A stretch of DNA of 64,000 bases from Epichloe hybrida (lineage: Eukaryota; Ascomycota; Sordariomycetes; Hypocreales; Clavicipitaceae). Position 1 is the stretch's first letter. Every line of letters starts with the position of its first letter. The stretch is taken from positions 682,001 to 746,000 of the forward strand of contig JAFEKR010000015.1 of NCBI GenBank assembly GCA_019022495.1, written 5' to 3'. Below the pieces are notes generated by a model. The model was not told the origin of the DNA and ran no database searches. It saw only the letters and a program-made list of their open reading frames with translations. Made by a program: the position numbers and the translations under genes. Below are positions 20,992 to 33,353 of the stretch, piece by piece.

Positions 20992-22985
20992 TCAACCCTC
21001 ACCACCCTCGGGGTCCTCTTCATCCTCATCACCAAGTGCCTTGTCCACATCTCGCTGGGACTTTCCTGCATCCGTCTCCTTGTTCAGCTCAGCAACCTTC
21101 AATCCTCCGGCTGTCAGCCACAAGAAATGATTTGATTTGAATTGATCAATTTGATTGTAGAAGCCGTGGAAACTGCGGCGCATGAAAAGGTTAGTAACTG
21201 TCACGTGCATCATGGCATTGAAATCGCAATGCAGCAACGGGAGAGCAAACTCACGTGTTCTCCTTCTCCTCCACCTCAAAGATTCTGCTGTAGATGTGCT
21301 TCTCTTTGAACGCCAACAGTTTCTCCTCGTAATTGCCAAAGTCAATCTGGGGCTTGCCCAAGGTATCCTTCGCACGGCGGTTGTAGTTCTCAAATACGGG
21401 CCGCTCCAGCAGTAGCCCCAGGCCGGGAGCTTTGGGGATAGCCATTTTCTGCGCCTGGTAGCTCTCGGCGACGCGATCAAGCGTCGTGCCACAGCGGACC
21501 ATGAGAGATGCTAAACCAACCATTTTTCGAATCTGGTGCATCATGAACGACTGCCCGTGGACTTTGAGGGACAGCCATTCCGTGTTGCCGATGATGATGG
21601 GCTGCGGGTTCACGACGAATGACTTGATGTGTCGGCGGGCCGAAGGGTCGGAGTATGTTTTCTGGACTGTGTAGTTGTGGAAGTTGTTCGTGCCCGTATA
21701 CTTGTCCAGAACAGACTGGAGGCGCTGGAGGCGTTCGTGGGATATGCGATATCGGCGCTTGGCAGCAATGTAGGTGGCCTTGATATCGCGGAGGGCAAAG
21801 TCTACGGGGCCGAGATCGCGATGCTTGGGTTTGTGAGATTCGAGATGGGCTTTCTTTGGTTGCCCTGCGGTCGGCTCGTTACTGTCATCGGCGACAGTGG
21901 ATTCGGCAGCATCTTCAGAAGGTGCTGAAGCCCCCGAGGCTTCAGCCTCCTTCTTTTCGGCTTCAGCTGCGGCTCTGGCATTATCGTATTCCTCCGCTTC
22001 CTGAGCATGGACTCTCTCCATCACAACGGCCCTGAGCTCAGGCTCCAGGCTTGCGAGAATAGGCTTGATCTCCTTCTCCTCAACTTCGGCCCAGAAACTC
22101 TTGACATCGGACATTCTGGAGCTTACGTCTGTTTCGGCATCATATTCTTTGGTAAGCTCCTCCACCTTCTTACCAAGATAGGTCTGTGGATGGGGTGGCA
22201 GAAGACAATAGCTCGGCAAGAGGTACTCGTACCATCGTGAGTCGCAGTATTGGTAGCAATTGAAGCTGTTGTTCGTTCTCTGGATGCCCCATACACGAAT
22301 CTGCTCTGGCAATTGGGCATTGATCTTTTCCACAATGTCCTCCTCCTCGATGATCAGCTTCAAACTAATCACGTTGCCAGCGGCGTGAACACCTTTATCT
22401 GTGCGGGCGCATCGCGCGAGACTCGACTTGCGAGGGTCATCAGCATTGGCCTTGGATATAGCCTTGGCATCGATGAAGGCCTTGAAAAGGTCTCTCTCGA
22501 TCGTTGGCTCATCACCATTCACTTGCATGCCCTTGTATCCCGTTCCAGAGTACCCAATCATGACCGCAACCTTGCGCTTCGGTCTTCGCTCTTCCGAAGC
22601 AATTTCTTCTTTGGAGAACGGGTTTTTCTTATCGGACTCGACAGCTTCACCGGTCTTGTCGCTTATCTTACGACGCTTGAACTCACGCCAGTCATCATTC
22701 TTCTGGCGCTTCTTGTCATTCATTTGCTGACGGCTACGGTCTGGTCAGTGTCAGGGCCAATGCTTGCGAGTATGAGCGTACTGAATCCCGATGAGTCACT
22801 CACCTCCGCTCTGCTCGTCCCCTCTCTTTATTTCTCTTTCCATTCCCGTTTCGATCATTAGACTTCTTGCTCTCGGCGGGAGTGACAGACGAGGCGGAAG
22901 AATCGGGCTTGCTCTCACATGCAGAAGCCATATGTTCCGCAGCAGTTGCTTTGGTGTCAGCAGAAGATTCGTCACCGGCCGCCAT
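20992..22985 (-). CDS. PUS1: tRNA pseudouridine synthase 1 (PUS1, TruA family)
   Basis: Converts specific uridines in tRNA (and some snRNA) to pseudouridine, in the nucleus and in some fungi also in mitochondria. Three exons: 22985-22804, 22733-21255 and 21172-20992, 613 residues. Exon 1 is a low-complexity basic/acidic N-terminus ending R-A-E-R-R, and exon 2 starts S-R-Q-Q-M-N-D-K-K. The catalytic aspartate lies in C-A-R-T-D-K-G-V-H-A. The TruA C-terminal part includes F-H-N-Y-T, and Q-S-F-M-M-H-Q-I-R-K-M-V-G. An Ala/Glu-rich insert of about 80 residues separates the two halves, typical of fungal Pus1. Intron 2 (82 nt) has a textbook TTACTAAC branch site. An upstream in-frame ATG at 23105 could give a longer N-terminus. 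Confidence 0.93.
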
Positions 22986-23749
22986 GATTGCATCGAGTAG
23001 GACAACCTTTTGTGGTTTGTATACTGTTATGCTTGACCTTGCGATTGAAGCTGCTATCAATGGCAATTGGCAAATGGAGAGATTTCGATTTTCCAAGTGG
23101 GGCATTTGATAAGATAAGGCCAGCTAGCTAATATGTACTCGCACCAGCCATGGTGAACACTGATTTCTTACCAGAATCGCCCAACCACTGTTCTCCTTCA
23201 TTTTCGCATGTTGCAACGGACCTAGGCAAATTGAACGAAACTCGACAACCATGACTATCAAGCTACAACAAATCAGCAGGCACTTTCCATTGGCTCGATC
23301 AGTTTTATGATACTTGCTTGACCAAGATGGACGTTTTTGAATAAATCAAGGTTTTCCAATAAATCAAGCAACCACCGTCAAGGTACGAAGGTCTGAAATT
23401 TGGGGCAATCGTCACCTCAAATTTTGGGTTCTCGTTTCGGGACAAGTGGGACATGGACACGACTTTAAATGCTCTCAAGATATATTATGAAGATGTGTCT
23501 AGACACGTAGTCTCGGCTTTGAAGGAGATGTCCATACGTGTTTTGGTCCCTATTGTTTCCGCTCAGCTCACGTCAAACCGCTTAAATATACCCATGGCCA
23601 GCAACAAAAATCTGGGGTTTCAAGGGCATTCGTTCAATGATTCTGTTTTGAAGCAAGGCCTCAGAAGATAAACTACATCGAGAACCAGCACAAAACCGAA
23701 ACAAAGTCTTTCAACTACTCGGCCTGGTCAAAGCCTGGTCAAAAAGAAC
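22986..23749. other. Intergenic: PUS1 upstream and 3' side of the PPxY gene
   Basis: No gene supported. A 72-codon open frame at 23453-23671 has no recognisable feature. Confidence 0.6.
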
Positions 23750-24681
23750 CTAACCGCAAGCACCCCACTCGTCTGTCACGACATGACGGGCCTGGTTCGT
23801 CTCCAACCTCTTATCCGGACACATCATGGTGCACTTGTGGACGAGATCCCCGATCCCGGAACCCTTGTAGGTAGAACGAGCCAAGAGACAACCCTTGAAG
23901 GTATATATCGACATACCAATCATATCATCATCTTCGTGCTTCGCCGGCTGTTGACTGCTCCGAAGGCGTTTCGACGTGGGCTCGCCCGTTGCCGCGGGCG
24001 TTGTGTCCGTAATGAGGGAGGCATCGGCAAATAGATCGGGCGATGCGCAATCCACGGTTCGTGCTTCGTTTGCAACTGTTGTGCTGGCGCTGGCTTCGAA
24101 TGTCGCCGTTGGCTCTGCTTTCTCCGCCACCACTGCTGTCTCCATATGCTGCAGTAAATTGGCCGTGGCCGTCATCACAGCCTGTGTTGAAGTCGACTTT
24201 TCACTCGAGCTCATCGTAAAACTTGTTCCATTCGATCTATGAATGCGGAGCATGGAGCTATGGTTAGATAAAATGTCAATGCGGCTCATGACTTGCAACA
24301 GACTTACGTGTGGTCATGGTCTGTGACGGTCTGATTGCTGCTCCAATCGGTATTTATCTGGCTGTCATGAATCCTTGCCACGACTGCCGCAACGATAAGC
24401 GACACCAGTACTGTGATGAATATCGATGTCATGAGCCGAATGCACAGTGTCTTCTTGACCTTGCGTCTCGCCTTGACATCCTCCTCGTTGTTGAATCCTT
24501 CCTGGTACCGCGGCGGTGCTCCCTCGTCACCGTACGCCGGGGGTTCCCGAAGGCTCGGTGAAATATACTCACTCTCTGCAATGGTCGTGTCGTCGGAGGC
24601 ACGAAAAGAAGATTCGGTCTCGTTGTCGCTATCGTGGGTAATGATACGTGGAGGATAGCGAATGGGTGACTCGATGTCCAT
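23750..24681 (-). CDS. Single-pass membrane protein with two PPxY motifs (hypothetical)
   Basis: Two exons, 24681-24308 and 24236-23750, give 286 residues; donor GTAAGT, branch TCTAAC, AG at 24238-24237. A second acceptor 18 nt closer to the donor would also be in frame. Residues 1-80 are cytosol-like and acidic, with P-P-A-Y at 47-50 and P-P-R-Y at 56-59. A basic stretch (K-A-R-R-K-V-K-K) precedes one membrane segment at about 82-103. The remainder is Thr/Ala/Ser-rich with a C-terminal part carrying several Cys. PPxY motifs are known ligands of WW domains of Nedd4/Rsp5 ubiquitin ligases, so an Rsp5 adaptor role is possible, but I recognise no family. The transmembrane topology is inferred. 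Confidence 0.65.
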
Positions 24682-27600
24682 CGTAAAGGGGCCAACAGGC
24701 CGCTCTACGTCGATGGGTGGTGCAAGTAAAAAGGGTACAGATTCTTCGCCTGCTTGTCAAGTTTCGTTGCACAGGGTTCTTCATGTAGCGCTGTGCATCT
24801 CATGATTGCACGTTCACAGTCGGGCCAGATTGACGATGATGATGATGCAATGCTGGGGCGTGAAACAAGGGAGGAAGATGAAGACCTGAACGGACAAAGC
24901 TTTTCTCTCTGCTTTGCAGAAGTGCTCCTGAGGCAGAGCTCTAATTCGCATCGTGGTCACCTTCGTGGTCCTGGGGCTGGCCTCACCTCACACTGGAATG
25001 CGACGTCTCGAGGAATGGGCCATGCCGACCGGCCACTACATTTCTCACCAACCACAGTGGGTAAATGAAGACATTTATGACAAAGTAGGCAATAGTCGTG
25101 CTGTTAGTGCTGCTGTCGAATTTCATATCAACCAGTCTGTCACTTTACGTCAATGAAGGGGCTGAGGCACACACACCACTTGGCCGGTCTGGCGGACTTG
25201 ATTGCCGTCATCCACCCTGCTGCCCAGAAGAGTCCAGACCTGGTCAGACCTCATGCATGCTGGAAACTTATATTCCATGACTAATTTTGTTTCATCGCGA
25301 CGAGAAGAAAGATGGCTGTGAGGCCCAGCTGTACCGTGTGTCGTGTGGTGCCAGGTGGCTTTGGGATAGGCCACCCAAAGAAAGACATTCAATTATACTT
25401 TCTGTCTTTCGACAATTACGGGCGGAGTTTGGACTTGCCGCGGCTAAAACAATCTCTCATTCATTATAGTTAACTCGAATGGCGGCTCAAAGCATTTCTT
25501 CCACGATGATTCATGCTGTGAAAGGTTATTTCTGAATGCCTGGCTGCGCCTGATCTTTTCTTTTCTTTTTCGCTGTGAAAGGTATTCCTATCAACTACAA
25601 AGCACCTTCTTTTCAGATCAACAGATGACGTCGGCCCAACAAACGATAGTATCGTGATCTCTCTCCGACACATGTTCCCAGAGGCTTTCGGGAGTCGATA
25701 CAGACTCGTGAGACCGCTCTTCCCCATTTTCCGGCTATTTCTGGGCAAGAGTCCTATATTTATTTCGGGTTTCCACAACTCGGATTCTTCGTCACCAAAA
25801 GTCGCTTTGTCACGTTCTAGAATGGCCAATGCTGGGAAGACTTGAGCCGAGGATGCAATCATTGGAGCCAACGATGTCAAGGAAACCACCTCAGCCTCCA
25901 TACCTTGTACTGTAACGGCACTTTGGGTTGCTCAAAGCGAAGAAGGTAGTCAAAAAGTGCCTTCTCGGGCTGCTGCATTGTTTCCAATGCTTGGTAGCCA
26001 ACATTCTGAGCGCCATGAGAGTTGTAAGATACGACTCGAATCCAGGTTTGGGCCCTTGTGGCGGTTCTGCACTATGGAACTGTTTTAGTAGACTTTGCCA
26101 TGGTAATTCTGGAGACTGCTAATCCTGGATGACCCAAAAACGGGTTTCTCTTGAGTATAAGCCTATATTTTCGTTTCATTAGTCAGTCGATAATGCATAT
26201 CGATGCGATGGGTCGTTGTTACGTCTTCGTGCCACTGCGAATAGCTAATTAGGGACGTGAGTCGAACTTGCAAGGTTTTCTGATGTACAATAGCCGGAGT
26301 TCCGCATTTGAGGCAAGCTCCACACGAAAAGAGCACCCAGTATCTCGAACATTTTCTAATGGTTTTCGAATCATGTAACCATGACAGGATCTTTCTTCAT
26401 CGATGGAGGTGGAGAGATCGCTGCAGTTTCTGCTGTATGCTCACGATCATCTCGGCGACACCCGCAACACCTGACTGCCTGTCAGCTGTCCAGCCAGTAA
26501 GTTGATTGCTAACTGTACCAGGCGTCAGTGCGGACTTGCTGTGAGCTGGAGGGCATCTGCAATGTCCACATTTGCCATCCCCAATTATCCATGATTTCAT
26601 ATCGGACGCGCGTTGGATGAGAAGATCCGTTTCTCCCTGGCACGTCTCATCATGAAGCAGCAGGGCTCTTGGCGAAACCAAAAGTCCACGGCGCTCCGAG
26701 CCATGTACCATATGTGAGGGGGACCCTGGACTTCCTGGGATAATGGACATTATACCATCGAATCCTTGTCGGTGTATACCATTTAATGAATCATGGATGG
26801 ACAAGAGTGGTCCTGTTTGCCGTCGCGGTCGAGAGTAGACCAAGTAGCTCATCCATACAGCGCCTTCGTATCCACCCAAGACAATCAAATTTCCAAAACA
26901 AAACAGAGTAACACGAAAGTCTTGGGCCGAAATGCTGGGCAATGTTGATGGCAAAAACATGAAAGCGGTTGAGGGCACTATAATAAGGCTTCGAGTCGAT
27001 GTGGACATCGAAAAGTCATTTGATTGGCTGTGCTGGCGGGAGGCCCCGCCAGCCACTCGAATTGCGGGCAAGTCAGGACAATGGCGCAATTCTGCAAGCA
27101 CAAGAAGTCAATTCGCACGTCATTTGCTAGCCTTCTTTCGACGTGGTCTCCCATGCTTTTTTTTTTTTTTTTTTTTTTTACATGCAGGCACAAGCAGCTT
27201 CTAGCGTCTAAGATGCACATGGCGAGGCAGCAGGACAGCAGCCAGAGGCGAGACAGGCCCAGGGATGGAAAGATTTATCAGTTCACTTGTGTAGAATCAG
27301 GTAGAACAATCGCGCGAACAGGGCCAAGCAAATGAAAGGAAGATTTCCGGCTCCCAAGAGTCCAAGACGGCTCGGTAAAAGTGGGGGTAGTGGAGACGGC
27401 ACCCGACAGCCGTTTGTCCCCTCGCCATCGACTTTTTCTTGGCAGGCCATCACTCTGAGTCACTCACGCACTTACATGTACGCACTCAGGGTCCCCGACT
27501 CCCCGACTTCCCGCGCTGCCACAGCTTCGGCCACAGACTGATCCCGTCAAATTGTCAAGTTCTAGTCCATGCTCGCCTTCGATGTCTTCCGCGCCGCCGT

Positions 27601-27762
27601 GGCTGTCCCTATCTGTTGACGAGACTCCGCCAGAGAGCACGCCATCATTGGCATCATTGGACCAGCTCGCATCAGGAGGAGTCTGAACCACAAGGACCCG
27701 ACCCATGCTCTTCTCCTCGCCCCTACATAACCATTTATCCTGCGCGATTCGCCTTCGTCGCT
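24682..27762. other. 3.1-kb stretch with no confidently supported gene
   Basis: The two longest open frames are both on the minus strand: 25470-25901 (143 codons) and 26397-27101 (234 codons). Neither shows a known domain, a signal peptide or a convincing codon pattern. A T tract of about 25 bases at 27155-27179 interrupts the region. The last 300 bases before 27763 are the leader of sconB and stay open in frame with it. A lineage-specific gene or a non-coding RNA cannot be excluded. Confidence 0.5.
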
Positions 27763-30023
27763 ATGGAGCAAACACTTCCGAACCTCCACGCCCACCGCCA
27801 GCATGAGTCTGCTGCGATAAGATCGAACAATGGCCAGAGCATCTCCTCTCCGTCCAATACGCATGGCGACATCCCGTCTGAATCTTCCCACCAACAACCG
27901 ACCGTACCATCATCACCTTCGGCTGAACCGGTCGCCACCCAACAACAGCCGTCTCGCGACAACTGCGATCGGAGGCGACCTCAAGTGGAAGACAACACAC
28001 GACTCAAGAAGATGGCGTCGGAGCTCGTGGTCAAGACGGTGAGCCCTTTCTTGAAGGAACACATTCCTGGGCTATATGCCCCCATTGGCAAAGGCAACAT
28101 CAAAGCCGACTCAACAAGCCCGGCGACTTGGGCTCGTACCAAGGATCCCAACACCAAGTTCTGCTACCGCCATCGCCCGGACTCCAAGTGTAGACGAGCC
28201 GCAGACGAATCAAAGATGGGCTTCATTCAAAGCGTAAGTATTCATGGTCGCATGACCGCAATTTAGGGGGTTATTCGAGACCCAGCACGTGTACTAACAG
28301 AACATGTCAGGAACTCAACAGCTTGCCTAATGCCGACCAGCAGGCCATCACGCACGTTTGGTCGTTGTTCTCTGCGGCACCGTCCAAGCAGCGAGAGCTG
28401 ATGTTGCAGGGCATCATCACGCAATGCTGCTTCCCCCAGCTGTCAACCGTCTCACGTGAAGTTCAGGAACAGCTCAAGATTGACTTTCTCGCTGCGTTGC
28501 CGACCGAGTTATCTTATAAGATTCTCTCCCATCTCGACACCGTATCACTGTGCAAGGCTGCTCAAGTCAGTCGGCGCTGGCGCAGCTTAGCCGACGACGA
28601 CGTTGTCTGGCACAGAATGTGCGAACAGCACATTGATAGAAAATGTACTAAATGCGGATGGGGGCTGCCGCTCCTAGAAAAGAAGAAGCTTATGGCATGG
28701 AGCCGGCATCAATCATCACACCACCGCCATGCGCACGACCATACTGACAGTGCCGAGCCATCCATCGAGACCCATGCGCATAGCCCTGGATCTCCAGCCG
28801 AGTCCAACAAACGGTCTAGCAGCAGCAGCGCCGAAGAGGCTTCCGCCAAACGACCACGACTACACGGACCTGGTCACTCTCGATCACATCTTGACGCCGA
28901 GCGCAAGTTTCGCCCATGGAAAGACGTATACCGCGATCGCTTCAAAGTGGGCTTCAACTGGAAGACGGGTCGATGCACGATCAGAACCTTCAAGGGCCAC
29001 GAGAATGGCGTCACTTGTCTCCAGTTTGACCACAACATTCTGGCCACGGGCTCCTACGACACCACCATCAAGATCTGGAACATTGAAACCGGCGACGTCA
29101 TTAGAACCCTCCGCGGTCACACATCGACTGTCCGAACCCTTCAGTTTGACGACTCCAAATTGATCAGCGGAAGCTTTGACAAGACGATCAAGATCTGGAA
29201 CTGGCAGACGGGCGAGTGTCTCAGCACCCTGCAATGTCATACCGAAGGCGTTCTGTCCGTCCACTTTGACGGCTGCACTCTGGCATCGGGTTCCATCGAC
29301 AAGACGGTCAAAATTTTCAGTTTCAAGAACAAGCAAACCTTTTCTCTGCGCGGGCACATCGACTGGGTGAACCACGTCCGCATCGACTCTCCGTCGCGGA
29401 CTGTCTTCTCTGCTTCTGACGACATGACGATCAAGCTCTGGGACCTTGACTCGAAGCAATGCATCAAGACTTTTCGAGGACACGTTGGACAGGTGCAACA
29501 GGTGCTCCTCATGCCACCGGACTTTGAGCCGGATGAGCTACCGAGTGAAGACCAGACGGCCGATGCTGTTTCCGTGCACAGTGACAGAAGCACCACGCCC
29601 ACGCCCGCGCCCACCACGCCCGAGCAATCTGCGGATACACGCGCCTCGTTTGGATATGGCTTCACCCACAACACATGCCGGCCACTTCCTCCTCGCTACA
29701 TGCTGACGGGTGGCCTGGACAACACTGTTCGCCTCTGGGATATCACCACTGGTAAATGCATCCGGAGCATGTTTGGTCACGTAGAAGGCATCTGGGGCCT
29801 TGTCGGCGATACTCTGCGCGTCGTCACCGGCGCCAACGACTCCATGACAAAAATCTGGGAGCCTCGCTCGGGCAAATGCGAGCGGAGCTTCACTGGACAC
29901 GCCGGCCCAGTTACATGCGTGGGACTGAGCGACAGCAGAATGGCCAGTGGAAGCGAGGACGGCGAAGTGCGCCTGTATAGCTTTGAAGGCGAGACGCTGG
30001 AAGAGCGAGGAACGCCGTCGTAG
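27763..30023 (+). CDS. sconB: F-box/WD40 sulfur-regulation protein (sconB / scon-2 / MET30 type)
   Basis: Substrate receptor of an SCF ubiquitin ligase that in Neurospora, Aspergillus and yeast represses sulfur-acquisition genes by targeting the bZIP activator (CYS3/MetR/Met4). Exons 27763-28233 and 28311-30023 join in phase 0 (intron GTAAGT...CAG with ACTAAC branch at 28292) to 727 residues. The N-terminal [19 protein letters not shown] block and M-G-F-I-Q-S-E-L are characteristic of this family. The F-box is at about 218-262 (L-P-T-E-L), [11 protein letters not shown] follows, and seven WD40 repeats fill about 384-720. A Ser/His-rich linker (about 290-345) and an insert between repeats 5a and 5b are family-typical. 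The frame is open upstream to 27439, so a longer N-terminus is possible; I chose the ATG at 27763. Confidence 0.93.
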
Positions 30024-31811
30024 TCATCTCGGTGACAGCAAATTACGTTGCACTTGTACAATACGACAATCTTGACGAACGAGCAAGGGGACCACCGACC
30101 ACATGATGTTTCGCTGGTCCCATATCACTCGAAGCTGTCCCTCCATTTCTTCTTCTTCTTTTTCTTCTTTCTTCTTCTTTTCGGCGCTTTGTTCGGGCGT
30201 GTTCAAACAAAGATACCACACTACTTGCGCAGGATCTATCAACGTAAAGTCGGATTGGCAACATGTACCACTTTTGTTCCACACGGGGACAGTAGAAATA
30301 CACCAATATAGATTTCCATCTACTCTCGCCACGGGAACAGGGATGGCGTTTTTTTTTTTTCGGGGGGGGGGATCTTGGGTGGTAGGGCCGGACCGCCATA
30401 GATGGATTCGCAGCAATGGAAAATTCTCGCTTTCACGTTTTGTTGGTGCGTCCGTGATTGATGCCCGTGGACCTATGTACCTGTACCGGTTGATCCATGA
30501 TGAGCGTGCCCAGCCCATCTAGGTTCAACGTGATTGCAAATTGTGCGTGGTGGCGTCGGGGGCTCCAAGATGTCAAAGCTGCGATGAGAAAACGCTCAGA
30601 GCTCACGTCGTTTTGGGGGAGAATGGTGCGAGGTGCCTTTGGCATGGCCATTCTCCGACGGAGATTACAACGCGCCGATGCGGCCAGCGTACTTGTGTCT
30701 CCTTAAGTCGTGATATAGCTTGTAGAGTCGTGTTATCAGGGTCCGCATGTATGCAATTGGATAAAAGTACACCAGAGATACATCCAATTCGCGGAACCCA
30801 TAGACCCACAAGGTAAGCAACAGTTAAGGAGATACATGTACAATCATGGGTAAGCACGGGCCAGCTCGATCGGTTCTCCGAAGCATAGCCGAGCATCCGT
30901 TATCAAATCTCCCCATTGCTTTTCGTGCCTCGGCAAAGGGCGGGGAACCCGATCCCTTCCGGGGACCTTCCGGGGATGGTTTCTCGCATGGATGGGGTGC
31001 TTTGCGATGTGAGGTGCAACTAATTGGGGTCGTCTGGTTTGTTCGCGATGAAGACGATGGCATTTCTACTCAGTCTACATGCGAACGTGGGAGGGGGGCT
31101 GGAACGCGGTGTTAAAAAAGGGAAGCCTTGATAATGCGTACTCGGTTCTTACACACGGACTGCGACTTGGACTGTATGTATTGGCGAGATCCCCCATTGT
31201 CCACGCAGCTTCCTGATACTGCGATCCCGTCATGTAGTTTTTAAAAAGCCAGCGGCGGCCGTGGGACAGTCAGCAGAAACGGCCAACGTACAAGGTCATT
31301 GAAGGAAGGGGGGGGTTCTTGACTTGAAAATTAATGTCAGCCACCAAGGCGCCGCGCTGCCCACCCGATCGCGCCCGCCCGGGTTACAGGTACGCATGTA
31401 CTGTACATTACAACATGTCCGTCCGTCCGGGGCCCCAGAATCATATGTCAAAAAAAGAAAGCGAAGGGTACAACCTCGCCCCCTCTCCTTGCCGTCGCAA
31501 GTTCTTTCCTTTGACTCATTTTTCCAAGACGCATTGTTTATCGCCGTTGTTTTTAACTCACGGGAAAAAAAAAAAAAGCTTCGAGTAGCTTCCCTCTTTT
31601 GCTCTCGGGTTCTCGAGTACGCACGACGGACGGACGTATCCGCTTGGCCGGCTCTGACTGAATTGGCACGTGCAAGCTTCTAGCTAGCTGTGACGTCCGG
31701 ACGTGACGAGCCAGCCCAAGGGCAACAACTGCATTGGCGCCGAAAGGGAAAAGAAGGAGAAGAAGAAAAAGGGCTTGAATTGGTTCCTGGAAATTACAAA
31801 TTACACGCGCC
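30024..31811. other. Intergenic: sconB 3' flank and SFC1 promoter
   Basis: No gene seen. It contains a CTTCTT-rich tract (30149-30180), a T tract followed by a G tract (30349-30370), and an A tract (31564-31577). Confidence 0.6.
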
Positions 31812-33097
31812 ATGCCTCCCAGCGAGAAGAATAAGAAGCCGCCCACCGCGGCCGTCAACCTCATCGGTTCGTTTTTTTTTTTTTGTTTTTGGCCCTTTTC
31901 CTCTCCCTCGGGTGAAAATTACACCACCGCCGCCGCCATGGAGCAATTGAAGCTGATGTTGAATGCGGAAATGAAACAGCCGGAGGCGGTGCTGGCATGA
32001 TGGAGGCTCTCGCTTGTCATCCCCTCGGTAAGTCACGTCCCCGAAACGAAGCTCGTATGGGACAAATCGAACATGGGGGTCTGACTTGTCCGTTTTCTTT
32101 TTTCGGCAGACACAATCAAGGTCAGAATGCAGCTCTCCAGACGGGCCCGGCAGCCCGGCGCTCCCAAGCGTGGCTTCGTCAAGACGGGCGTGGAAATCGT
32201 CAAGAAGGAGACGCCGCTCGGCCTCTACAAGGGCCTCGGCGCCGTGCTCACGGGCATCGTGCCCAAGATGGCCATCCGCTTCACCTCGTTCGAGGCATAC
32301 AAGCAGGTTCTCGCCGACGGGGCCACGGGCCGGGTCTCGGGCCAGGCGACCTTCCTCGCCGGGCTCGCCGCGGGCGTGACCGAGGCCGTCGCCGTCGTCA
32401 CCCCCATGGAGGTCATCAAGATCCGCCTCCAGGCCCAGCACCACTCCATGGCCGACCCCCTCGACGTGCCCAAGTACCGCAACGCCGCCCACGCCCTGTA
32501 CACGGTCGTCCGCGAGGAGGGCTTCGGCGCCCTCTACCGCGGCGTCAGCCTCACGGCCCTCCGCCAGGGCACCAACCAGGCCGTCAACTTCACCGCCTAC
32601 TCGTACTTCAAGGAGTGGCTGAAGCGGTGCCAGCCCGAGCTCGGCGGCGGGAACCTCCCCGGCTGGCAGACCACCCTCATCGGTCTCGTCTCCGGTGCCA
32701 TGGGTCCCCTGAGCAACGCCCCCATTGACACCATCAAGACGAGGCTGCAGAAGACGCCTGCCCGCCCTGGCGTGAGCGCGTGGGCGAGGATCACACAGAT
32801 CTCGGCCGACATGTTCAAGTGAGTTTTTTTTTTTGTTTTTTTTTCCGCCCTGCTTTTCTCGCGTCAAAAGGAAGAAGAAGAAAAGAGTGTCCGCGCATCC
32901 CGCTAACCAACAACTCCCCCCCCCCCCCCTTTCTGCACTTCAGGCAAGAAGGGTTCCATGCCTTCTACAAGGGCATCACCCCCCGTATCATGCGTGTTGC
33001 TCCCGGCCAAGCCGTCACCTTCACCGTCTACGAGTACTTGAGATCAAAGCTTGAGAAGAGCAATCTGTCCTTTGTCGGCGGCAGATTCGAGGAGTAG
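31812..33097 (+). CDS. SFC1: Mitochondrial succinate/fumarate carrier (SFC1/ACR1 type)
   Basis: Inner-membrane antiporter that exchanges cytosolic succinate for mitochondrial fumarate, needed for gluconeogenesis from acetate/ethanol. Exons 31812-31866, 31980-32027, 32110-32818 and 32944-33097 give 321 residues, the usual carrier size. The three carrier repeats each have the P-x-[DE]-x-x-K signature: H-P-L-D-T-I-K-V-R-M-Q, T-P-M-E-V-I-K-I-R-L-Q and A-P-I-D-T-I-K-T-R-L-Q. The stretch A-V-N-L-I-A-G-G-G-A-G-M-M-E-A-L-A-C-H-P-L-D is as in SFC1 orthologues and confirms both early splice junctions. The 48-nt exon 2 is in phase 1/1. Exon 3 has very high GC at third codon positions, suggesting strong expression. 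Assignment to SFC1 over other carriers is from sequence recognition. Confidence 0.9.
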
Positions 33098-33353
33098 TGC
33101 GCATGAAGAAGCCAGGTGCCTCTTCTTTTTGCTCCTCCGACAGTTTCTTCTTCTGTTACAAGACCCGACCACATTGGGGCCCCACCCTACCCTGGGCGCG
33201 GATGACCGATTCAATCGGGACAATTGCATCTTGCGAGTCACTTGGACATTGGGTCACGTCTTTATTATTTTATAGCCATGAAATAAATGATACACTGTGC
33301 TTGTGTCCTCATCGTCTTCGTCATTGCCCCAAGAATGTCATGCCCATCTTGGC

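Noticed and set aside
22733..22804. PUS1 starting at the ATG at 22723
   Set aside because: An upstream exon (22985-22804) joins in frame across a 70-nt intron with good splice sites, so the gene is longer.
25470..25901. 143-codon minus-strand open frame
   Set aside because: No recognisable feature and no neighbouring exon.
26397..27101. 234-codon minus-strand open frame
   Set aside because: Longest frame in a 3.1-kb gap, but no domain, odd composition and no splice support. Left as undecided non-coding stretch.
31794..32867. 357-codon minus-strand open frame antisense to the succinate/fumarate carrier
   Set aside because: Crosses the introns of the carrier gene and has no domain; a shadow frame.
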